A stretch of 64,000 nucleotides of DNA from JAWKZG01 sp041396125. GTDB lineage: Bacteria; Pseudomonadota; Gammaproteobacteria; Competibacterales; Competibacteraceae. The notes below the pieces were generated by a model. That model was not told the DNA's origin. It was given only the letters and a program-made list of their open reading frames with translations, and did not search any database. Positions 1-8,153 of this stretch are shown here, in pieces. Within the stretch, counting starts at the first letter, position 1. Each line of letters opens with the position of its first letter. The position numbers were made by a program, and so were the translations under genes. The stretch lies in contig JAWKZG010000014.1 of NCBI GenBank assembly GCA_041396125.1, positions 120,526 through 184,525 of the forward strand, given 5' to 3'.

Positions 1-2
1 TG

Positions 3-329
3 GTTGCCTTGCCGGACGATATTGACGGGGTCGTGGTCTGTCTGGGAGATATGCCAGAGATCAGCAAAGCGCTGATTAACCGGCTGATTGCCGCTTTCGA
101 TCCACTGGAAGGCCGGGCTATCTGTGTACCGACCTGTCAGGGTAAACGCGGTAACCCAGTCTTGTGGAGCAAGCGCTTCATTCCGGAAATGCTGGAACTG
201 GCCGGCGACAGCGGTGCCAAGCATTTACTGGGCGAGCATAGCGAACTGGTCTACGAAGTCGAAACCGAGAACCAAGCAGTTTTGCTGGATCTTGATTCGC
301 CGGCGGAAGTTGCGGCCTATAAAGGCTGA
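3..329 (+). CDS. MocA-like nucleotidyltransferase, C-terminal part (5' end outside window)
   Basis: The frame is open from the first bases of the window to a TGA at 327-329, so the start lies upstream. The visible 108 residues look like the C-terminal half of a MobA-like NTP transferase of the MocA (molybdenum cofactor cytidylyltransferase) type: a GDMPEIS acidic motif of the nucleotidyl-transfer site, then RGNPVLW, then a GAKHLL segment and a closing DLDSPAEVAAY motif (LDIDTPED-like in MocA). Such enzymes add CMP to molybdopterin for xanthine-dehydrogenase-type enzymes. No partner is visible here. It converges on and overlaps by 13 bases the minus-strand ParA gene. Family is a confident guess; the exact nucleotide is not readable. 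Confidence 0.75.
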   Translation, partial: VALPDDIDGVVVCLGDMPEISKALINRLIAAFDPLEGRAICVPTCQGKRGNPVLWSKRFIPEMLELAGDSGAKHLLGEHSELVYEVETENQAVLLDLDSPAEVAAYKG

Positions 330-1087
330 AGTGCCTGGTGCAGCGCGCTGAACTCCTGACTGAGTTTATGCTGCGGGTCGAGATAAATCAGCGGTCGGGC
401 CTGTTCGTGCGATTCCCGGATTTTCACCGAGCTGGACAGACAGGGCATAAGTACCGGCAGACCTTCCTCCTGCAGCTGCTGCACTAATTGCCGGGGCAGT
501 TTGGCGCGGGCCTGGAACTGATTGACCACAATACCCTCGATCTGCAGATCAGGATTGTGATCAGCCCGTAATTCCTCAATCTGGGCGATCAGCTTGTACA
601 ACGCCTGGCGGGAAAAATCATCGCAATCAAACGGAATCAGGCAACGCTCGGCAGCAATCAGCGCCGAGCGTGAATAAAAATTCAGCGCTGGCGGCGTATC
701 GATATAAACCGCATCGAAATCACCGCTGAGTTCGTCCAGGGCTTCGCGCAATTTGTACATTTTATAGCGCGATTCCAGCTTGCTTTCCAACTCATCCATA
801 GCGTTATTGGCGGCCAGCAGCGACAGATTGGCAAACGGCGTGGGCGTGACATAAAACGCGGGCGGATTCTGCACCAGACGAAAGGTCAGTAGTTGCTCGA
901 AAAAATCACTAAGCGTGGTATCGAGCTGTTCCACTTGTTTACCCAGCATATAGCGGCTGCTATTGGCTTGCGGATCGAGGTCGACCAGCAAGGTTCGCAA
1001 ACCCTGATGAGCGCTCACTGCCGCTAAATTACAACTGATGGTGGATTTGCCAACGCCACCTTTCTGATTGAAGACAACACGACGCAT
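317..1087 (-). CDS. ParA/MinD-family ATPase
   Basis: A 256-residue protein beginning MRRVVFNQKGGVGKST, a deviant Walker A (KGGVGKS) typical of ParA/Soj/MinD ATPases, with the second acidic motif VDLDPQANS near residue 40 and a YIDTPPAL switch near residue 125. ParA proteins bind ATP, dimerise on DNA or a surface and position plasmids, chromosomes or protein cargo. There is no ParB gene next to it and no parS-like repeat cluster was seen, so it is better regarded as an orphan chromosomal ParA. The ATG at 1087 is the first residue of the conserved motif region, so the start is reliable. The gene is monocistronic and converges on the MocA-like gene. Confidence 0.85.
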   Translation of the reverse strand: MRRVVFNQKGGVGKSTISCNLAAVSAHQGLRTLLVDLDPQANSSRYMLGKQVEQLDTTLSDFFEQLLTFRLVQNPPAFYVTPTPFANLSLLAANNAMDELESKLESRYKMYKLREALDELSGDFDAVYIDTPPALNFYSRSALIAAERCLIPFDCDDFSRQALYKLIAQIEELRADHNPDLQIEGIVVNQFQARAKLPRQLVQQLQEEGLPVLMPCLSSSVKIRESHEQARPLIYLDPQHKLSQEFSALHQALQPL

Positions 1088-1203
1088 AATGTTCTCGAAC
1101 TAGGGTGCAAAGTAACAGGGGCGGACTGAGTGTCGGGGAATAAATATATATGACATGATCCGCATTAAAGCGGATTTGTCACGCGATGCCAAGCGCCTGC
1201 TCG

Positions 1204-2364
1204 CTACAAACCCAGGAAATCCATCAGTTCCTGCCGTCTGTGCTGGGTATCTTCATAGCCCAGGCTGATCAGATCGCGACAAAAATGCGCCTCGAACAAT
1301 AAATACGTTAATAATGCTGAGTTCGACTGCGCTCCGCCCCCCAGGGCTTTCAGCAAAAACCGGACGCTGCGCGGGATATGCGCGATATGACGTGGCGCGA
1401 TAGTGGCGATATCCTGACTCGGCGCCAGGGTCAGCAGTCGCACCGGACGGAAAGGATGGCCGGCCGAACCATCGTTACGGCCGTACTGCAAAAGCATATT
1501 AATCCGTTCCAGCCGTTCGGAATCCGCCGTCAGATTATCCCGAAACAGCGTGTCCAGCACATAGCCGGCAATATGTCCCAGGGTGGGGTAATCGGCGCGT
1601 GAATCCGTTGCGGGCATCATGCTCAGAGCAGGGTTTCGCACTGTGATGACCAGCAGTTGATCCGCCCCCAGATGCAAGGCAGGGCTGAGCGGGGCGGATT
1701 CACGCATCGAGCCGTCGCCATGATATTCACCATTTAGATACACTGCCGGAAATACCAGCGGTAAGGCAATGGACGCCATAATATGATCGATACGCAGTTC
1801 AACCGCCCGTCCCAGGCGTCGGCTGCGGAGCCAGCCGGTTTGCTCGGGAGTGGTCTGGAAATGACAGATGGAACGCCCGGAACTGTAGCCGCTGGTCTGG
1901 ATTGCCAGCGCCTTCAGCGTACCCTGATCGATGGCCTGGCTGATCCGGGTCAGGCGGACATGATTTTCCAATAATCCGCGCAATGGTTGATTATCCAACA
2001 AAGCTTCGGGCTGCTGGCTGAATAGACCGCCGCTACTCAGGGCCAGCAGCCAGCGTGAGCCGCCCAGCAGCGCAGAACGGGTATCCGAGCGATAAATTTT
2101 GCTCGGATGCAGATGGCTCCAGATGCCGACCAAGCGCTGAATACCTTCGACCGGCTGGCTGGCAAAACTGGCGAGCATGGCAGCATTGATCGCCCCGGCC
2201 GAGGTGCCGCAGATGACCGGAAACGGATTAGCGGTATCCGCCGGCAGCCATTCTGCGAGTGCCTGCAGTGCCCCGACCTGATAGGCATTACGGGCACCGC
2301 CACCGGGCAGGATCAGTCCGGTGACAGGGCTTGGGCTGGTCAGATTGTCAGAAGGCATATTCAT
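1204..2364 (-). CDS. patatin-like phospholipase family protein
   Basis: This 386-residue protein contains the patatin signature: an oxyanion-hole motif PGGGARNAYQVGAL near residue 20, the nucleophile elbow GTSAG near residue 53, and the catalytic aspartate motif HGDGSMRE near residue 216. Patatins are Ser/Asp dyad lipid acyl hydrolases. No signal peptide is evident, so it is probably cytoplasmic or membrane-associated. It is larger than the shortest RssA-type proteins; the C-terminal 130 residues are less recognisable. It stands alone on the minus strand between ParA and the AIG2-like gene. Substrate is unknown. Confidence 0.85.
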   Translation of the reverse strand: MNMPSDNLTSPSPVTGLILPGGGARNAYQVGALQALAEWLPADTANPFPVICGTSAGAINAAMLASFASQPVEGIQRLVGIWSHLHPSKIYRSDTRSALLGGSRWLLALSSGGLFSQQPEALLDNQPLRGLLENHVRLTRISQAIDQGTLKALAIQTSGYSSGRSICHFQTTPEQTGWLRSRRLGRAVELRIDHIMASIALPLVFPAVYLNGEYHGDGSMRESAPLSPALHLGADQLLVITVRNPALSMMPATDSRADYPTLGHIAGYVLDTLFRDNLTADSERLERINMLLQYGRNDGSAGHPFRPVRLLTLAPSQDIATIAPRHIAHIPRSVRFLLKALGGGAQSNSALLTYLLFEAHFCRDLISLGYEDTQHRRQELMDFLGL

Positions 2365-2434
2365 ACTGGAACAATACGCAGATGTGTCCGCTGCGGATTT
2401 TATACTGGCAGTCGTTCAGGCGTTTTCCAGAGTT

Positions 2435-2932
2435 TTACGCGACAGGCTTCAAGCCAAGTGCGTGTCGCCACTGCTGGTTCAGTTCCTGGTAGCCAGCGGT
2501 ACCATAGGCCTGCATCCAGTCGCGAGACATCTGCAGATACAGCGGTTTATGCTGCTGCTGCCAGTGGTTCAGACTCCAGGGTTCGCTGCTCAGGGCAATC
2601 AGCTCGGTAGCGCGGAATACCAGTGCCTCGTGAGTGGCACCGTCCAGTGTCTGCACATGGTGTTTCTGCAGTACGAATTCGTCACCCTCGAAAAAGCAGA
2701 TACGGCGGCCGTCTTCCTCACTCAATCCGCTGACCAGCAAACCCTCCACGCAGCTTTCACTGTGCGGTGCCAGGGCGGGAAAGGTTTCCTGCTCGACCCG
2801 GTAGCGGGCAAATCCCGGCAGTAAAGCCGTTTGTCTGTGCAGTGCCTGCAGCGGGCTGTCGAGCACGATGTGCAGAACATCGGGATCAAGCAGGCTGCCA
2901 AAAAAACCAATGCATATCAACCTCTGGGACAT
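2435..2932 (-). CDS. gamma-glutamylcyclotransferase (AIG2)-like protein
   Basis: A 165-residue protein whose N-terminus reads CIGFFGSLLDPDVL, the glycine/serine substrate loop (YGSL-like) of the AIG2/GGCT fold, followed by LLPGFARYRV and an acidic SEEDGRRICFFEGDEF segment where the family carries its catalytic glutamate. Members release 5-oxoproline from gamma-glutamyl compounds or act on related amides; this one is only assignable to the family. It is on the minus strand, divergent from the msrB/msrA pair across about 115 bases, so the intergenic segment probably holds promoters in both directions. Confidence 0.65.
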   Translation of the reverse strand: MSQRLICIGFFGSLLDPDVLHIVLDSPLQALHRQTALLPGFARYRVEQETFPALAPHSESCVEGLLVSGLSEEDGRRICFFEGDEFVLQKHHVQTLDGATHEALVFRATELIALSSEPWSLNHWQQQHKPLYLQMSRDWMQAYGTAGYQELNQQWRHALGLKPVA

Positions 2933-3048
2933 CTTTCTGTCTCAATAGCATGGCGAGCGAAACGCCGCATTGCAAGTTGTGATGTGATAGTGCTGTGAGA
3001 ATTAACAGGCATACTTCGACACATGTTATGAGTAAGCAGGAGAAAACC

Positions 3049-3615
3049 ATGCAACGACGTATTTTTCTGGGCGGACTGGCCGCCATGACCGCGACACTGG
3101 TGCTGTCACGCGTGACTAACAGCCTGGCCGGCAGTGCTGTGAATGTCGATATTGAAGCACTGCAAAGCAACTGGCGTGATTTGCTGGCCGCCGATATCAC
3201 CGTGCCCAGCCCGCAGACGCCCTTGCCGCAGCCTTTACCGGACTGGCGTGGGACATTGCCTGCCAAGGCTTATCAGGTATTATTCGAAGAGGGCACCGAA
3301 CATCCTTTCAGTAGTCCTTTGAACGAGGAAAAACGAGCCGGTGTGTTTCTGTGTGCGGCTTGTGATCTGCCTTTGTTCAGTTCCGCCATGAAATATGATA
3401 GCGGGACAGGATGGCCGAGCTTTTTTACCAGCATCCCTGACAGTCTCGCCACCAAGACCGATTTCAAATGGGTCTGGCCGCGCACCGAATACCATTGTGT
3501 GCGTTGTGGGGGACATCAAGGACATGTCTTCGATGATGGTCCGGCCCCGACCGGCCAGCGCTGGTGCAATAACGGGCTGGCTTTGCGGTTTGTGCCGGCA
3601 GACGGTCAGGCCTGA
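3049..3615 (+). CDS. msrB: exported peptide-methionine (R)-S-oxide reductase
   Basis: The chosen ATG at 3049 follows an AGGAG ribosome site and gives MQRRIFLGGLAAM, a twin-arginine-like signal (RRxFL) plus hydrophobic stretch; the longer in-frame start at 2995 has no such support. The mature part has the MsrB zinc cysteines (CAACDLPLF and YHCVRCGGHQGH), the GWPSFF motif, and the catalytic cysteine in RWCNNGLALRF. MsrB repairs the R epimer of methionine sulfoxide; the signal places it in the periplasm or on the outer face. It is followed 24 bases later by msrA, giving a two-gene unit that repairs both epimers outside the cytoplasm. Confidence 0.9.
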   Translation: MQRRIFLGGLAAMTATLVLSRVTNSLAGSAVNVDIEALQSNWRDLLAADITVPSPQTPLPQPLPDWRGTLPAKAYQVLFEEGTEHPFSSPLNEEKRAGVFLCAACDLPLFSSAMKYDSGTGWPSFFTSIPDSLATKTDFKWVWPRTEYHCVRCGGHQGHVFDDGPAPTGQRWCNNGLALRFVPADGQA

Positions 3616-3639
3616 TAGCAACTCTGCAAGGTGAACACA

Positions 3640-4302
3640 ATGTCATTACATAAACTGTTTGTAACTGGACTGGTACTGCTGGCTGCTGCCTGCAGCACTG
3701 GTGTACCGGCTGATGCCCAGGCCGAAAAAACCGCTGCACTGGTGCCGGATCAGCCAGCACCGATACCGGAGCAAAAAGAGGGGCTGGCGACCGCTATTTT
3801 TGCCGGCGGCTGTTTCTGGTGCATGGAATCACCCTACGACATACTCGAAGGGGTGCTTGCCACAACATCAGGTTACACCGGTGGTCACGTTAAAAATCCG
3901 ACCTATAAACAGGTGTCCTACGAAAATACCGGACATTTCGAAGCGGTCCGGATTTTGTACGATCCAGCCAAAATCAGCTATGAAACCCTGCTGGATGTTT
4001 TCTGGCGCAATATTGATCCGCTCGATGCCCGCGGTCAGTTCTGCGATAAAGGTGATTCGTATCGTTCCGCCATCTTTTATCAGAATGCGGCTGAGCAGGC
4101 ATTGGCCGAACAGTCCAAACAGGCCGTCGCCAAGCGCTTTGACAAGCCGATTCAGACGGAAGTAATAGCCGCGAGTGAATTCTATGCGGCTGAGAACTAT
4201 CACCAGGATTACTACATGACCAATCCGCTGCGGTATAAATATTACCGCTATGCCTGTGGCCGCGATGCCCGTCTGGAAGAGTTATGGGGCCAGGATGGCT
4301 GA
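3640..4302 (+). CDS. msrA: lipoprotein-like peptide-methionine (S)-S-oxide reductase
   Basis: The ATG at 3640 is preceded by AAGGTGA and yields a signal peptide ending LLAAACS, which looks like a lipobox. The MsrA active-site motif GGCFWCMESP lies near residue 52, followed by GYTGGHVKNPTY and a C-terminal QDYYMTNPLRYKYYR region. MsrA reduces the S epimer of methionine sulfoxide. A GTG nine bases upstream is possible but would place the start inside the ribosome site. The gene completes an msrB-msrA operon for extracytoplasmic protein repair. It ends before a small hairpin at about 4335-4364. Confidence 0.9.
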   Translation: MSLHKLFVTGLVLLAAACSTGVPADAQAEKTAALVPDQPAPIPEQKEGLATAIFAGGCFWCMESPYDILEGVLATTSGYTGGHVKNPTYKQVSYENTGHFEAVRILYDPAKISYETLLDVFWRNIDPLDARGQFCDKGDSYRSAIFYQNAAEQALAEQSKQAVAKRFDKPIQTEVIAASEFYAAENYHQDYYMTNPLRYKYYRYACGRDARLEELWGQDG

Positions 4303-4334
4303 TCGAAGAGAAGGATTGAGATGATGTCCGCGGT

Positions 4335-4364
4335 CCCCTGCCAGTCAGGAAACGGCTGGCGGGG
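4335..4364. terminator. hairpin between msrA and glcB
   Basis: The arms CCCCTGCCAG and CTGGCGGGG are complementary apart from one bulged base and flank an 11-base loop. The hairpin sits between the convergent msrA and malate synthase genes, where a bidirectional terminator is expected. No convincing U-tract follows on either strand, so function is uncertain. Confidence 0.35.
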
Positions 4365-4433
4365 AGACGCTTTAAATACTTGATCAGAATTAGCCAGGGC
4401 TCAGTTTAAGCCAAGTCCTGGCAGTTCTCGCTT

Positions 4434-6614
4434 TTAGCCTTTGGCTTTAACTTCCCGTCGCCGCTCAGTCAGCAACCATTCGGTGTAACCGTTCGGCTGT
4501 TCGCGGCCTTTAAAAACCAGATCCAGCGCCGCCTGAAAGGCAATACTGTCATCGAAAGCCGGGGCCATCGGCTGATACACCGGGTCTGCAGCGTTCTGCC
4601 GGTCGACCACTTCCGCCATCCGCTGAAAAGTTGCCATGACCTGCTCGCGGCTAACGATGCCGTGATGCAGCCAGTTGGCAATATGCTGGCTGGAAATACG
4701 CAGAGTGGCGCGGTCTTCCATCAAGCCGACATCGTTGATATCCGGCACTTTGGAACAACCCACGCCTTGATCCACCCAGCGCACCACATAGCCAAGAATA
4801 CCCTGGGCATTATTGTCGAGTTCCTGCTGAATCTCGGTGTCGCTGAGGTTCCGTCCGCCCAGCAGCGGCGGGGTAAGAATATCGTCCAGCTTGGCACGAT
4901 CACGGCTGGCCAGTTCGCGCTGGCGATTGGCGACATTGACCTGATGATAATGAATCGCGTGCAGCGTTGCGGCGGTAGGCGAGGGCACCCAGGCGGTATT
5001 CGCCCCGGCCAGCGGATGATTGATTTTCGCCTCCAGCATGGCGTTCATGGCATCCGGCATCGCCCACATGCCTTTGCCGATCTGGGCTTTGCCCTGCAGA
5101 CCGCAGTTCAGGCCGATATCGACGTTCCAGTCTTCGTAAGCCAGAATCCAGGGCTGGTTTTTAATATCCGGTTTGGGAATCATCGGGCCGGCTTCCATAA
5201 TGGAATGGATCTCATCACCGGTACGATCCAGAAATCCGGTATTGATGAAAATCACCCGCTCCCGGGCTGCCCGAATGCATTCCTTTAAATTGACGGTGGT
5301 GCGGCGCTCTTCATCCATAATGCCGATCTTGATGGTATTGCGTGCCAGTCCCAGCGCATCTTCAACCCGGCCGAACAGTTCTACCGTGGCGGCGACTTCT
5401 TCCGGGCCATGCAGTTTGGGTTTGACGATATAGACACTGCCGCTGCGGCTGTTGCTCACCCGGTTTTTACCGAGCAGATCGTGTTTGGCCGCCAGCACGG
5501 TCACCATCGCATCGAGAAAACCTTCCGGGATTTCAGCACCGTCCAGGGTCACCGCATCGGTATACATATGGATGCTGACATTACGCACCAACAGCACACT
5601 GCGCCCTGGCAGGGTCAGGGTTGAACCGTCCGGCGCAGTATAACTGCGATCCGGATTCAGCCGCCGTACAAGGCTCTTGCCCCCTTTGTTCAGGGTGGTT
5701 TCCAGCGTGCCCTGCATGATACCCAGCCAGTTGCCGTAAACCCGGGTTTTATCTTCGGCATCGACCGCCGAGACAGAATCTTCACAGTCCTGAATAGTGG
5801 TCAAGGCGGATTCCATAACCACATCTTTCAGACCGGCAGGATGGACTTTCCCGATAGCATCGTTCGGATCAAATAAGAGTTCGATATGCAAACCGTTATT
5901 GACCAGCAGCAACGTTGTCAAACGACCATCGGTTTTGTGAAAGCCAGCGAATTGTTCTGCATTGGCCAGTTCGGTATTGGCCCCATTGGCCAGCTGTACC
6001 GACAATTGTTTGCGACCGCCGGCATCGCGCAGGGAAAACGCTGTGGCCTCGCTATAAGACCCCTGCGCCAGCGGTGCCGCCTGATCCAGTATCTGGGCGG
6101 CCCGCTCGACGACTTTGGCACCGCGCACCGGGTTAAACGTGCTGGTTTTTTCCGCTCCGTCAGTGGCGGGAATAACATCGGTACCATACAGGGCGTCATA
6201 CAAACTGCCCCAGCGCGCATTGGCGGCGTTCAGGGCGTACCGGGCATTATCGACCGGTACCACCAGCTGCGGACCAGCCAGCGTGGCGATCTCGGGGTCT
6301 ACGTTTTCGGTGCTGACCGTAAAATCCGGCCCTTCCGCCACCAGATAGCCGATCTCTGCCAGAAAGGCCTGGTATTCACGCTGGTCGAGCGCTTGACCTT
6401 TATGCGCGGTATGCCAGTCATCAAGCTTTGCCTGCAGGGCATCACGGCGCTCCAGCAGAGCCCGGTTTTTCGGCCCGAGGTCACGTACAATGCCTTCCAA
6501 GGCCTGCCAAAACGCAGCAGGTTCGACGTCGGTTCCTGGCGCGATGTCGTTATTGATCAGGTCATATAAGCATTTGGCGACTTGCAAGCCACCGACGGAG
6601 ACGGTTTCACTCAT
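4434..6614 (-). CDS. glcB: malate synthase G
   Basis: A 726-residue protein matching the length of monomeric malate synthase G. It begins MSETVSVGGLQVAKCLYDLI, and central conserved motifs include the catalytic-core MYTDAV and GSVYIVKPKLHGPEEV and the metal/acid segment GIMDEERRTTVNLKECI. The enzyme condenses glyoxylate with acetyl-CoA to malate. No isocitrate lyase is nearby, so glyoxylate probably comes from elsewhere (glycolate, purines or C2 compounds). It is transcribed alone on the minus strand, divergent from the CoA-transferase gene. The start is supported by the conserved N-terminus. Confidence 0.95.
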   Translation of the reverse strand: MSETVSVGGLQVAKCLYDLINNDIAPGTDVEPAAFWQALEGIVRDLGPKNRALLERRDALQAKLDDWHTAHKGQALDQREYQAFLAEIGYLVAEGPDFTVSTENVDPEIATLAGPQLVVPVDNARYALNAANARWGSLYDALYGTDVIPATDGAEKTSTFNPVRGAKVVERAAQILDQAAPLAQGSYSEATAFSLRDAGGRKQLSVQLANGANTELANAEQFAGFHKTDGRLTTLLLVNNGLHIELLFDPNDAIGKVHPAGLKDVVMESALTTIQDCEDSVSAVDAEDKTRVYGNWLGIMQGTLETTLNKGGKSLVRRLNPDRSYTAPDGSTLTLPGRSVLLVRNVSIHMYTDAVTLDGAEIPEGFLDAMVTVLAAKHDLLGKNRVSNSRSGSVYIVKPKLHGPEEVAATVELFGRVEDALGLARNTIKIGIMDEERRTTVNLKECIRAARERVIFINTGFLDRTGDEIHSIMEAGPMIPKPDIKNQPWILAYEDWNVDIGLNCGLQGKAQIGKGMWAMPDAMNAMLEAKINHPLAGANTAWVPSPTAATLHAIHYHQVNVANRQRELASRDRAKLDDILTPPLLGGRNLSDTEIQQELDNNAQGILGYVVRWVDQGVGCSKVPDINDVGLMEDRATLRISSQHIANWLHHGIVSREQVMATFQRMAEVVDRQNAADPVYQPMAPAFDDSIAFQAALDLVFKGREQPNGYTEWLLTERRREVKAKG

Positions 6615-6845
6615 TAGAATCTATTCTCATACTGGAAATTACCAAGTCGGAATTGCGTTTGCCCGCGCTGGACAAAATCGCATTGTAAAAACCCGACTAC
6701 AATTTGAAAACGAGTCGCGAGACTACCGAAAACCGTATGCTTGTGCAACCGCAGCCAGCGGCTAATATAAGCGGTGCCAAGCGTACCGCACGCGAGCACT
6801 ATTTTGATAAACCCTAACATTCGATAACAGGACCCTGCCATCACA

Positions 6846-8033
6846 ATGACTAAGCCACCGTTGCACGATATCCGCATTCTTGATTTAAGCCGTCTGGTTG
6901 CCGGCAATATGCTGACCCACAGCCTGGCTGATTTTGGCGCTGAGGTTATCAAGATTGAGCGCCCCGGCGTCGGTGATGATCTGCGTAACTGGCGTGTTGA
7001 AGGGGTTGCCACCCACTGGAAAGTATACGCCCGCAACAAAAAAAGCCTGAGTCTGGATCTGCGCCAGCCGCAAGGCCGCGATATTTTACTCAAGCTGGTC
7101 GAATCGGCCCATGTTCTGGTCGAAAATTTTGTCCCTGGCACGCTGGAACGCTGGCAATTGGGGCCGGCCGAACTGCACGCGCGCAACCCCGGTCTGATCA
7201 TTGCCCGCGTATCCGGCTGGGGGCAGACCGGGCCGTACCGCGAGAAACCCGGTTTTGGCAGTCTGGTCGAAGCGATGTCCGGTTTTGCCGCGATGACCGG
7301 CTTCCCGGACCGACCGCCGGTGCTGCCGCCACTGGCGCTGGCGGATATGATCGCAGGGCTGTCCGGGGCGATGGCGGTGCTGACCGCACTGCGGGCCTGT
7401 GAGTCTGGTGGTCAGGCAGGGCAGGTGATCGATTTATCCCTGTTCGAGCCGATTTTCTCGACCCTGGGGCCGCAGGCGTTGAACTATCAACTGACGGGTA
7501 AAGCCCCGCAACGCATGGGCAGTCGCACCGCTATTACGGCACCGCGTAATGTCTACGCCTGCAAGGACGGGCGTTATGTTGCCTTGTCCGCTTCCATGCA
7601 GGGCATGGCAGAGCGCTTGTTTCGCGCTATCGGTCGCGCTGAACTGATTGACGATCCGCGCTTTCGCAGTAATACCGACCGGGTCGCCAATAACGATGCC
7701 CTGGACGCCATTATTGCCGAGTTCATGGCAGCGCATACGCAGGAAGAATGTCTGGCTATTTTCAGTCAGGCCCAGGTGACCGTCGGGCCGGTTTGCGACA
7801 TCGAGCAATTAATGGAACATCCTTATATAGAGGGCCGCGAGGTGCTGGTTAATGCGCCTGATCCCGAGCTGGGGTCGATCCCCATGCATAACGTCACCCC
7901 GCGGCTGAATGGTACACCCGGAAGCATCCGTTCACCCGCCCCGGAGCTGGGACAGCACAATGCGGAATTATTAGCGGAGCTGGGCTTCAGCAGCGCCGAG
8001 ATTGAACAGCTGGCGCAGGACAAAATCATTTAA
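6846..8033 (+). CDS. CaiB/BaiF (family III) CoA-transferase
   Basis: A 395-residue protein with the family III signature from its first residues: DIRILDLSRLVAGNM, DFGAEVIKIERPGVGDD, NKKSLSLDLRQPQGR, ENFVPGTLERW and GWGQTGPY. The aspartate in PLALADMIAGL near residue 164 aligns with the residue that carries the acyl/CoA intermediates. These enzymes move CoA between carboxylic acids; the particular acid cannot be read. It lies 120 bases upstream of xsc on the same strand but that gap makes strict co-transcription uncertain. A second, distinct family III enzyme occurs at 31626-32861. Confidence 0.85.
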   Translation: MTKPPLHDIRILDLSRLVAGNMLTHSLADFGAEVIKIERPGVGDDLRNWRVEGVATHWKVYARNKKSLSLDLRQPQGRDILLKLVESAHVLVENFVPGTLERWQLGPAELHARNPGLIIARVSGWGQTGPYREKPGFGSLVEAMSGFAAMTGFPDRPPVLPPLALADMIAGLSGAMAVLTALRACESGGQAGQVIDLSLFEPIFSTLGPQALNYQLTGKAPQRMGSRTAITAPRNVYACKDGRYVALSASMQGMAERLFRAIGRAELIDDPRFRSNTDRVANNDALDAIIAEFMAAHTQEECLAIFSQAQVTVGPVCDIEQLMEHPYIEGREVLVNAPDPELGSIPMHNVTPRLNGTPGSIRSPAPELGQHNAELLAELGFSSAEIEQLAQDKII

Positions 8034-8153
8034 CAGATACCGGTAAAGTTTGCCGGGCCGCTGATACCCCAGGCAACCCGTCACTGGCACAATGCCGTAT
8101 TGAAAAATTGATATACCATGAGCCCCAATGTTTCATGAACGAGGAGTACGACA

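Noticed and set aside
317..1087. ParA gene as a sign that the window is plasmid-borne
   Set aside because: There is no parB, replication gene or iteron set, and the neighbours are chromosomal metabolic genes.
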